In this document: piece after piece, positions 9,186 to 16,309 of the stretch | Numbering within the stretch: position 1 is the stretch's first letter | How the letters are laid out: the number at the start of each line of letters is the position of its first letter | Assembly: GCA_025352685.1 (NCBI GenBank) | Contig: JANXSN010000061.1 | Coordinates: forward strand, 20,724-84,723 | Reading direction: 5' to 3' | DNA length: 64,000 nucleotides | Source: Sphingomonadales bacterium | Lineage (GTDB): Bacteria; Pseudomonadota; Alphaproteobacteria; Sphingomonadales; Sphingomonadaceae | Notes under the pieces: model-generated | What the model saw: only the letters and a program-made list of their open reading frames with translations | Told to the model about the DNA's origin: nothing | Database searches by the model: none | Program-made: the position numbers and the translations under genes

Positions 9186-10131
9186 GGCGGGCAGGCCAAA
9201 CTGCGCCGACATGTACCGCGCCGCGTTCCTCGGCGAGTCGTTCCTGCCGATGACGTTCGGCATAGCCGGCACGCTGCGCGTCGGTCCGCTCATCATGGCA
9301 AGCGCCACACCTGATTCCCGCAACGTAGTATGGCGACAATAATTCGTCGGCACTGACCGGCCGGCGGCAGGCATGGCACACCTCGTAGGTGCCTGGCGTC
9401 AGGCCGTGTCCGACTGTAACCCGCTGGTCGAACACAAAACACTCCCCCTCCCAGAGACTAGCGTCTGCCGGAATTGTTTCGAGATATTTCAGGATGCCGC
9501 CCTGCAGATAATAGACCTCGTCCAGACCCTCGCTTTTGAGAAACGCGGCCGACTTCTCGCAGCGGATGCCGCCGGTACAAAACATCGCGATCTTGGGCGG
9601 CGCCCCCTCACCCAACAGCCGCGACCGTTGGTTACGGAACCAGTCGGGGAAGTCCCGAAAAGTCTTAGTTTTGGGATCAACGGCGCCTGCAAACGTCCCT
9701 ACTGCAACTTCGTAGTCGTTGCGCGTGTCGATGACGATCGTGCCTGGCTCTGCGATCAGAGCGCTCCAATCCACAGCAGCGACAAAATGGCCCGCCTGGC
9801 TGAGCGGACTTAGATCAGGCTGTCCCATAGTGACAATCTCGGACTTAACCCGGACTTTCATCCGGTAGAATGGCATCGCGCCAGCCCGCGACAACTTGAC
9901 CTCAAGCTTGCCGCAGCCCGGCAAATCACGAATGGCCGCCAAGACCGCGTCGATGGCCGCATTTGATCCCGCAATCGTACCGTTTATCCCTTCTGCGGCC
10001 AGCAGCAAAGTGCCCTTTACGCCCCACTCGTTACACAGGCTCGCCAGCGCTTGCCGAATGCTCTCGCAATCGCGAAAGTCAGTGAACGTGTAGAGCGCGG
10101 CAACACAGATTGGCCGGTCCTGTTCGGTCAA
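9175..10131 (-). CDS. trhO: tRNA uridine(34) hydroxylase TrhO
   Basis: 318 residues. A rhodanese-domain enzyme that hydroxylates U34 of certain tRNAs using oxygen, a step towards 5-oxyacetyl/methoxyuridine. Order: an acylphosphatase-like N-terminal domain (AALYTFTDF, LLLAAEGINGTIAG), a rhodanese domain with DTRNDYE and the active loop CTGGIRCEKSAAF, then a C-terminal zinc-type region with CHACRRP and CGACH. The start is a TTG at 10131 with AAGGAA upstream, which gives the family's normal N-terminus; an in-frame GTG at 10224 would add 31 unrelated residues. It is divergent from the parA-like gene. Confidence 0.9.
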   Translation of the reverse strand: MTEQDRPICVAALYTFTDFRDCESIRQALASLCNEWGVKGTLLLAAEGINGTIAGSNAAIDAVLAAIRDLPGCGKLEVKLSRAGAMPFYRMKVRVKSEIVTMGQPDLSPLSQAGHFVAAVDWSALIAEPGTIVIDTRNDYEVAVGTFAGAVDPKTKTFRDFPDWFRNQRSRLLGEGAPPKIAMFCTGGIRCEKSAAFLKSEGLDEVYYLQGGILKYLETIPADASLWEGECFVFDQRVTVGHGLTPGTYEVCHACRRPVSADELLSPYYVAGIRCGACHDERTDAQRAGYAERHRQERLAEERGAVHVGAVWPARHDK

Positions 10132-10354
10132 CAAGATATCCGTTCCTTGGTTTGCACGTTTGTCGATCCCGTAACACTTGCAAGCTGGCTGCTCCAGTTT
10201 TTCGCTCGAGCTCCCGGACGCCACGCGCTCGGGTCGCTGGACCGTGGGTCGCCGAACGTTTGCGCCTGTTCGGATGAGGCTCGGGCCAAGCCGAAGGGCA
10301 GGAAAGAAGTATCACCCCTATTCATACGTCGTCGCACAGGCTAGCCACCGCTTC

Positions 10355-11095
10355 ATGGCGACGATCGCGGTTTATTCGCTGAAAGGGGGCGTTGGAAAGA
10401 CGACGCTGGCAGTGAATCTTGCCTGGTCTGCAGCGGTCCAGTCCTCGAGGCGAACCTTGCTCTGGGACTTGGATCCGCAAGCTGCGTCGAGTTGGCTCCT
10501 CGATACCGGCGCAAAGGCAAAGGATGCAGCCCAGACGGTTTTCGCGCGCGACGTTTCGCCATCCAAACTGATCGTGCCGACTGCCACGTCCGGCCTCGAC
10601 CTGTTGCGCGCCGATACATCACTCCGCGGTCTCGACCAGTTTTTCTTCGAACTTGGCAAGCGCAAGCGCCTGGCCAAGCTCCTTGGCGACCTTGATACGA
10701 CATATGACCGAATCGTGCTCGACTGCCCTCCGGGCCTGACGGAAACCAGCGAACAAGTGATGCGCGCTGCCGACCTGATCCTCGTCCCTGTCATCCCTTC
10801 TCCCTTGTCGCGCCGTGCGCTCGACGAAGTCATCGCTTATCTTGCTCGCGAGCATGGCAAGCACGCGCCTGTGCTTCCCGTCTACTCGATGGTCGACCGC
10901 CGACGCCTTCTCCACCGCCAGGCGATTGAGCGCGACGCCGCGTGGCCGGTGATCCCGATGGCCAGCGCCGTTGAACAAATGTCAGTGCGGCGCGCGCCGG
11001 TCGGGTCCTTTGCAGCGAATTCCCCTGCGGGCAACGCGTTCTCGAACCTGTGGACCGGGGTCGAACGCAAACTCTTGCGCGTGCGGGAAAAATGA
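10355..11095 (+). CDS. ParA/MinD-like ATPase, orphan
   Basis: 246 residues. Deviant Walker A motif KGGVGKTT at residues about 10-17, Walker A' region LLWDLDPQAASSW, Walker B IVLDCPPG and a C-terminal helical region. Family members position DNA, chemoreceptors or other cargo on membranes or the nucleoid. No ParB, parS cluster or MinC/E lies nearby, and the gene is coupled by ATGA overlap to aat, so a chromosome-partition role is not indicated. It probably acts as an orphan ParA-type positioning ATPase of unknown cargo. Confidence 0.88.
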   Translation: MATIAVYSLKGGVGKTTLAVNLAWSAAVQSSRRTLLWDLDPQAASSWLLDTGAKAKDAAQTVFARDVSPSKLIVPTATSGLDLLRADTSLRGLDQFFFELGKRKRLAKLLGDLDTTYDRIVLDCPPGLTETSEQVMRAADLILVPVIPSPLSRRALDEVIAYLAREHGKHAPVLPVYSMVDRRRLLHRQAIERDAAWPVIPMASAVEQMSVRRAPVGSFAANSPAGNAFSNLWTGVERKLLRVREK

Positions 11096-11844
11096 GTGGT
11101 CGCATTGCGCAAGGGGCATTGGCGCTTGATCCCGATCTACTGTTGCGGGCCTACACGGTCGGCGTCTTCCCTATGGCCGACAGCCGCGACGCAAAGTCAG
11201 TTTATTGGGTCGAACCGAAGACCCGGGCGATCCTGCCGCTCGATCGCTTTCACCTGTCGAAATCGCTCAAGAAAACGTTGCTTTCAGGCTGCTATGAAAC
11301 AACAGCAAATCGCGATTTTGCCGGGGTGGTTCGGCTCTGCGCGGAGTCGGCCGCTAATCGCCCTGACACCTGGATCAACACGCAAATCGAAGGCGCGGTG
11401 CAGACACTTCACGCGCACGGCTACGCGCATTCGATCGAGACATGGCGGGACGGCGAACTGGTTGGAGGGCTGTACGGCATTTCGCTGGGTGGAGCATTTT
11501 TTGGCGAATCAATGGTCAGCCGGGCAACCGACGCGTCCAAAGTCGCACTCGCGCATCTGGTAGCGCGATTGCGAGTGGGGAGGTTCACGCTGCTCGACTG
11601 CCAATTCATGACCGATCACCTTGCTTCGCTCGGTGCCGTGGAGATCAGCGGCGCAGCCTATATGGCATTGCTGGACGCCGCAGTCGGGGCTGCCGGTATG
11701 TCGGGAGCATTGCCTTTGGCATCTGGCAATTTCGGCGCGTTCGACGGCTTGCCCGACGCGCTGCCGGCATCGCCCGTCAGCGTTACGGTGTCTGGCCCGA
11801 CCTCTGCGTGGCGCATCGTGCAGGCCTTGGTCCAGACATCATAA
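11092..11844 (+). CDS. aat: Leucyl/phenylalanyl-tRNA-protein transferase
   Basis: 250 residues. Attaches Leu or Phe to N-terminal Arg/Lys of proteins, marking them for ClpS/ClpAP degradation. Signatures are present: DLLLRAYTVGVFPMAD, YWVEPKTRAILPLD, ETWRDGELVGGLYGISLGGAFFGESM and DCQFMTDHLASLGAVEI. The enzyme core ends near residue 190; the C-terminal extension of about 60 residues lies in the zone that overlaps the DUF2155 gene on the other strand. Start overlaps the parA-like stop (ATGA). Confidence 0.95.
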   Translation: MSGRIAQGALALDPDLLLRAYTVGVFPMADSRDAKSVYWVEPKTRAILPLDRFHLSKSLKKTLLSGCYETTANRDFAGVVRLCAESAANRPDTWINTQIEGAVQTLHAHGYAHSIETWRDGELVGGLYGISLGGAFFGESMVSRATDASKVALAHLVARLRVGRFTLLDCQFMTDHLASLGAVEISGAAYMALLDAAVGAAGMSGALPLASGNFGAFDGLPDALPASPVSVTVSGPTSAWRIVQALVQTS

Positions 11845-12296
11845 ACGGGATGCTGCACGACGTTGAGCGACGGCGATTCTTTGAAGATCCAGCCTGAGAA
11901 AACCTTCCGCCAATTGGCGCCGGTGGCATTCTTGACGATGACCTGAACAAACGCGCCGGTCAGCTGGTCAGCCTCCCAGTCGGCCGTCGTTTCACAGGCC
12001 TTGAGCCGGACGACGAGATCGCCAATCCGAACTGCCTGCCCCGGTCTCATGCGAAGATCACGGGACAAGCCATTGCGCTTGTTTAGAATACCGAGCGTGG
12101 CAATCCGCTCTGCCATCGGTGTATCGCCGGTCTGCGGCTTGGCCAGTTGCTCGACCGAACGGCTGGTCTGTGACACGGCGGTGGGCATAGCTGGGTCCGT
12201 AGCATTGGTCCCGGACGTCAAATTGCCCACCATCGGGGCCGCTACCGCGACCCCGACAGCGGCTAACAAGACGCCGATTACCGCCGTTCGCTTCAT
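11658..12296 (-). CDS. DUF2155 domain-containing exported protein
   Basis: 212 residues. N-terminal signal or anchor (MKRTAVIGVLLAAVGVAVA), then the DUF2155 domain: KRNGLSRDLRMRPGQAVRIGDLVVRLKACETT, followed by GAFVQVIV and FSGWIFKESPSLNVVQHPVYDVWTKACT. An Ala/Pro/Ser-rich tail of about 45 residues follows. The family is alphaproteobacterial and uncharacterised, predicted periplasmic. The gene starts at an ATGA overlap with the NDUFA12-type gene and its last 187 bases run antisense to the end of aat. Confidence 0.9.
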   Translation of the reverse strand: MKRTAVIGVLLAAVGVAVAAPMVGNLTSGTNATDPAMPTAVSQTSRSVEQLAKPQTGDTPMAERIATLGILNKRNGLSRDLRMRPGQAVRIGDLVVRLKACETTADWEADQLTGAFVQVIVKNATGANWRKVFSGWIFKESPSLNVVQHPVYDVWTKACTMRHAEVGPDTVTLTGDAGSASGKPSNAPKLPDAKGNAPDIPAAPTAASSNAI

Positions 12297-12688
12297 CGCG
12301 CGTCCGGCGTCCAGGCCTCGTAATCGCCTGTCGCGGGCGCGCGTTTCCCACCCAATTCCATCGCACCGGCCGGCCGATAGGCCGACGCTGTGCCGGTAAG
12401 ATTGGGTTTGGGTTCCTTTTCCCAGCGCCGCGGCGGTGGCAGGCTTGCGTCGGGCAGATCGTTGACCTGATGATGCAGCCAGCCATGCCATTCTGGCGGC
12501 ACACGGCTCGCGTCGTTTGCACCCTCGTAGCGCACAAAGCGGCGACGGCGGCCATCGGGTAGCGGCTTTCCCTCGAAATACACGCCGCCGAACGCGTCCT
12601 CACCGACGCGCCTGGTACCCATCAGGCTCAGCGACGTGCCGATCGTCGCGCCGTCCCACCATGTGAAGATCTTGCCGAAAATGCCCAT
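12293..12688 (-). CDS. NDUFA12 family NADH:ubiquinone oxidoreductase subunit
   Basis: 131 residues. Homologue of mitochondrial complex I accessory subunit NDUFA12/B17.2. Recognised from IFTWWDGATIGT near the N-terminus, GVYFEGK, RRRFVRYEG and VPPEWHGWLHHQ-ND-P, and a C-terminal part rich in Pro (SAYRPAGAM). In alphaproteobacteria it is encoded away from the nuo operon, as here. It overlaps the DUF2155 start by four bases. Confidence 0.95.
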   Translation of the reverse strand: MGIFGKIFTWWDGATIGTSLSLMGTRRVGEDAFGGVYFEGKPLPDGRRRRFVRYEGANDASRVPPEWHGWLHHQVNDLPDASLPPPRRWEKEPKPNLTGTASAYRPAGAMELGGKRAPATGDYEAWTPDAR

Positions 12689-12740
12689 GGGCCGTCGCTT
12701 AAGGTGCGCACGGCCCCGGTGCAATGCTCAACGCTACCCT

Positions 12741-13199
12741 TTAGTGGGCCCAAATTACACGGTCGTCGTTCGAGATGCCCAGTTGCGCCGCCCGACCTCC
12801 GGCGATTTCAAGCACTGCTGCGACCGGTTCACCCGAGCCAATCGGTTCCAGCGACTGCGGCGTTGCGCGCGCCGCGATCCGCGCGATCGTCCCGTCGAGA
12901 CGAACGAAAATAATGTCGAGCGGGATCAGCGTATTCTTCATCCAGAAGCTGGCGTAACGAGCGGGCACCATCGGAAAGATCATGCCGCGGTCAGGTGACA
13001 AATGCGTCCGGAACATCAAGCCGCGCTCCTGTTGCGCCTCCGTCCGGGCGACTTCGACAGTAAAGGCGTGCTTACGCGTTACCGTAGCGATGGTCAGGGG
13101 GACAACGTGCGCATCGAGCTTCGTCGACGGTGCCCTGGCCGCACTTGCACAACCAGTACCTGCCACGGCAAGAGCTGCTGCCACCAGAATCGTACGCAT
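12741..13199 (-). CDS. DUF192 domain-containing lipoprotein-like protein
   Basis: 152 residues. A signal peptide with a lipobox-like AGTGC (Cys about 17) precedes a DUF192 domain: FTVEVARTEAQQERGLMFR, GMIFPM, FWMKNTLIPLDIIFV and AVLEIAGGRAAQLGI. DUF192 is a widespread small beta-domain without firm function. Its start overlaps the stop of the cold-shock gene (TAATG), giving a coupled pair, and the NDUFA12 and DUF2155 genes follow on the same strand. Confidence 0.93.
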   Translation of the reverse strand: MRTILVAAALAVAGTGCASAARAPSTKLDAHVVPLTIATVTRKHAFTVEVARTEAQQERGLMFRTHLSPDRGMIFPMVPARYASFWMKNTLIPLDIIFVRLDGTIARIAARATPQSLEPIGSGEPVAAVLEIAGGRAAQLGISNDDRVIWAH

Positions 13200-13768
13200 T
13201 ACTCCGTCTCCACTTCAACTGTCAGGGACCCCTTTTCACCCTGCGCAATGCGAACGCGCAAGGGCTGGTCTGGAGAAACATCGCTCAGCCCAGCACGGCG
13301 AAGCGTTTCCATGTGAATAAAAATATCCTCGTCGTCGCCTGGTCTCACGACAAAGCCGTAGCCTTTTAAACGGTTAAACCACTTAACGACGACCATCTCG
13401 GCTGGCCCGGCGTCGACAAGCAAGGCGCGCGGATCCGCACGCGAACGGCGTTCGGCAGCGCGCACATCGGCATCGGGACCGGTCGCCGTGGTCAGGTCGA
13501 TCGCGACGACTTCACAAGCTTGCCACCCTCGATCCGTATTGACGGCATCAAGCACGACCTGCGTTCCATCGGGCAACGTGCGACGACCGTGGGTGCGCAA
13601 CAACGAAAAGTGAACAAGGACATCGCCGATTTCGGTGACCGCAAAGCCAAAACCCCGCGTGGAATCGAACCATTTCATCGGACCAGCGCAACGCACGGCA
13701 TCGACATCGCCGCGGGCGACATGCGCGGTGTTGGAAAGACCAACCGGATCGGATGCAACCATTGTCAT
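13199..13768 (-). CDS. Protein with two cold-shock domains
   Basis: 189 residues. Two cold-shock domains separated by a linker: first near residues 25-75 (MKWFDSTRGFGFAV with RNP1-like GFGFA, VLVHFS), second near 120-185 (VVKWFNRLKGYGFVV, DIFIHMETL). CSD proteins bind single-stranded nucleic acid. The double form is typical of alphaproteobacteria. An ATG at 13768 was chosen; a TTG at 13780 is closer to the GGGGGA ribosome-site candidate and cannot be excluded. First gene of a four-gene minus-strand run. Confidence 0.9.
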   Translation of the reverse strand: MTMVASDPVGLSNTAHVARGDVDAVRCAGPMKWFDSTRGFGFAVTEIGDVLVHFSLLRTHGRRTLPDGTQVVLDAVNTDRGWQACEVVAIDLTTATGPDADVRAAERRSRADPRALLVDAGPAEMVVVKWFNRLKGYGFVVRPGDDEDIFIHMETLRRAGLSDVSPDQPLRVRIAQGEKGSLTVEVETE

Positions 13769-13846
13769 CGGAACATGCAATCCCCCTTCGTACGCTTAGC
13801 ATATCGAGGCATGATTGGTAACATTCTACGATGTAAAACACTGCGC

Positions 13847-14383
13847 TTAGTCACATTTGGTATTTTTTGCCCCATTTTGGGGCAATGTCGTTACAAAATG
13901 TCGAGCTAGATCAGAGTGATGTCCTGCACGTACCATGGCTGCAAACTGGCGTTGGCGTTGGGCGGGATCGGCAACACCGTCCCCATATTGGCCGAATCGG
14001 CGTCGGCGCGCGAAGACTTCGGCTGCCGCGAAAGCTTCATCCTTATCGGGCGCGAAGCCATCTGCGATTTCGCGTGAAATCCCCGCTGCATGCAGAGCTT
14101 GCTTGACACGGACCTGGCCGTAACCGCGCCGGGCGAGCGAGGAAGCCCGGGTTTGGGCAAAACCGCGATCATCAACATACCCTGCAGTGGCACAGCGTGC
14201 CACAATGACGTCGATTGGAGGGCTGCCCTCGTCGGTCCACCCTCGCTCGGCAATCTTGCGTCTGAGATAATTCGCAAGCTTTTTCTCTGTCGTGGCGAAC
14301 CGGGCGAGATAGTGAACGGCAAGAGCGTCAAGGCTCGCCCCGTCAAGAGGTTTTACTCGAGAAGCGGATGATGAACGAGCCAC
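13847..14383 (-). CDS. recX: Regulatory protein RecX
   Basis: 178 residues. Small helical protein that modulates RecA filaments. Family pattern: LARFATTEKKLANYLRRKIAERGW, then DVIVARCATAGYVDDRGFAQTRASSLARRGYGQVRVKQAL and a C-terminal FARRRRFGQYG segment. The start is a GTG. recA is not adjacent. The gene is divergent from the fatty acyl-AMP ligase, with 85 bases between the start codons. Confidence 0.92.
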   Translation of the reverse strand: MARSSSASRVKPLDGASLDALAVHYLARFATTEKKLANYLRRKIAERGWTDEGSPPIDVIVARCATAGYVDDRGFAQTRASSLARRGYGQVRVKQALHAAGISREIADGFAPDKDEAFAAAEVFARRRRFGQYGDGVADPAQRQRQFAAMVRAGHHSDLARHFVTTLPQNGAKNTKCD

Positions 14384-14468
14384 AGCGCCGTTTTTGTGCC
14401 ACAGTCGAACCGGAATGAGAATACTTCGTTATACGTGCCCAACCTCAGTCGCAGCCGGAGCCAAAAGA

Positions 14469-16223
14469 TTGCACGACATTGCTGATGTTACGACGCGTAT
14501 TTCCTTGGCGCCGACGCCGAGCGACGGCGGGCGTCCGCGTCGTTTTTCGGATTTTGAAACGCTCAGCGCAGCGCTTGATTATGCGGCCGAAGGTGCTTGC
14601 GGTCTGAATTTCCATGATGCTCGCGGCACCCTTGCTCGCGCCTACCCCTACCGTGAATTGCGTGACGATGCGCGTTCGATGTCAGCGCGCCTGGTGGGCT
14701 ACGGGATCGTGGCCGGTGACCGTGTCGCTTTGATCGCGGAGACCGGACCCGATTTCGCCGCGCTTTTTTTCGGCTGCGTACTCATGGGAGCGTGGCCGGT
14801 TCCGCTGCCGTTACCCACTTCGTTCGGCGGACGCGATGCTTTTGTCGACCAGTTGGCGCTGCAGATGAAAAGCGCCGAACCCGTCATCCTGCTGCACCCG
14901 GCAGAGCTGGGAAACATGGCGAGCGATGCGGCCAAAGCGGCTGGATTGATTGCCCTAGACTGGGAATCGTTTGCGCAACGCCCCTCCGGCCGCGTTGCAA
15001 CGCATCCCGCACAACCCGGTGACATCGCGTACTTGCAATACTCGAGCGGATCGACCCGTTTTCCCCACGGTGTAGTAATCACCCATGGACAGCTGCTCAA
15101 CAATCTCGCGGCGCATTCGCACGGGATGGAGGTTAGGCCCGGCGATCGCTGCGTATCGTGGCTCCCGTGGTATCACGATATGGGCCTCGTTGGGTGCCTG
15201 CTTTCGCCGGTCGCCAATCAGGTATCTGCAGATTATCTCAAGACAGAAGATTTCGCGCGGCGTCCGCTCGCGTGGCTCGACTTGGTCAGCCGGAACCCTG
15301 GCACGACACTCAGCTATTCGCCGACGTTTGGCTATGACATTTGCGCGCGTCGGATCTCTTCGCAGTCGCAGCCCGCCGACCGTTTCGACCTGTCGCGCTG
15401 GCGTGTCGCGGGTAATGGCGCGGACATGATCCGCCCTGACGTCATGCAGGCATTCGTCGATGCCTTTGCCCCCGCTGGGTTCAAGGCAAGCGCTTTCCTG
15501 CCAAGCTACGGTTTGGCCGAAGCGACGTTGGCTGTTTCGATTATGCCGCCTGGTGAGGGGATCGTTGTCGAACTCGTCGAGGAGACCGACCTGTCGGGCG
15601 TCCCCGAAGACGGCAAGCGGCCGCAAAGATACCGCGCGATCGTCAATTGCGGTAAACCGGCGCGCGATATGCGTATCGAAATCCGTGAAGAGGACGCAAC
15701 GCTGCTCCCGGAACGCGCGATCGGCAAGATCTGGTGCTCGGGGCCTTCAATCATGACGGGCTATTATCGCGACGAAGTCTCGACGGCGGCATGCATGAAA
15801 GACGGTTGGCTCGATACCGGCGACATGGGTTATTTGTCCGACGGGTATATCTATGTCGTGGGTCGCGCCAAGGACATGATTATCGTCAATGGCAAAAACC
15901 ATTGGCCGCAGGATATCGAATGGGCAGTAGAACAGCTGCCAGGGTTTAAGCCGGGCGACATAGCCGCCTTCGCCATCACCACCCCAGGCGGAGAGGAAAC
16001 GCCTGCGGTTCTCGTCCAGTGCCGGACCACCGACGATACTGAACGGACCAAGTTGCGTGACGCGATCCGCGAAAAGGTACGGGGCATCACCGGCATGAAC
16101 TGCGTCGTTGAACTGGTGCCGCCCCGTACCCTGCCACGGACAAGTTCGGGCAAGCTGAGCCGTGCCAAGGCGCGCAATCTGTATCTTTCAGGCAAAATCC
16201 AGCCGTACGCCCTCGCCGCCTAA
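14469..16223 (+). CDS. Fatty acyl-AMP ligase (FAAL family)
   Basis: 584 residues. Adenylates fatty acids and usually passes them to an acyl carrier protein or a synthase rather than to CoA. Signatures: YLQYSSGSTRFPHGVVITH (P-loop), WLPWYHDMGLVG, SYGLAEATLAVS, the ATP-contact DTGDMGYLSDGYIYVVGRAKDMIIVNGKNHWPQDIE and a C-terminal lysine in TSSGKLSR. A TTG at 14469 is chosen: GGAG sits eight bases before it and it gives a normal FAAL length; an ATG at 14415 would add 18 residues. No ACP, PKS or serine palmitoyltransferase gene lies nearby, so the acceptor is unknown. Confidence 0.9.
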   Translation: MHDIADVTTRISLAPTPSDGGRPRRFSDFETLSAALDYAAEGACGLNFHDARGTLARAYPYRELRDDARSMSARLVGYGIVAGDRVALIAETGPDFAALFFGCVLMGAWPVPLPLPTSFGGRDAFVDQLALQMKSAEPVILLHPAELGNMASDAAKAAGLIALDWESFAQRPSGRVATHPAQPGDIAYLQYSSGSTRFPHGVVITHGQLLNNLAAHSHGMEVRPGDRCVSWLPWYHDMGLVGCLLSPVANQVSADYLKTEDFARRPLAWLDLVSRNPGTTLSYSPTFGYDICARRISSQSQPADRFDLSRWRVAGNGADMIRPDVMQAFVDAFAPAGFKASAFLPSYGLAEATLAVSIMPPGEGIVVELVEETDLSGVPEDGKRPQRYRAIVNCGKPARDMRIEIREEDATLLPERAIGKIWCSGPSIMTGYYRDEVSTAACMKDGWLDTGDMGYLSDGYIYVVGRAKDMIIVNGKNHWPQDIEWAVEQLPGFKPGDIAAFAITTPGGEETPAVLVQCRTTDDTERTKLRDAIREKVRGITGMNCVVELVPPRTLPRTSSGKLSRAKARNLYLSGKIQPYALAA

Positions 16224-16309
16224 AAAACGGGTAGGAAATGCGACGAATGGAGCGTTTTGCGACCCTCACAGTTACCGAAAGCTAACTGATTTGCGGGTAA
16301 CGGTTTGCG

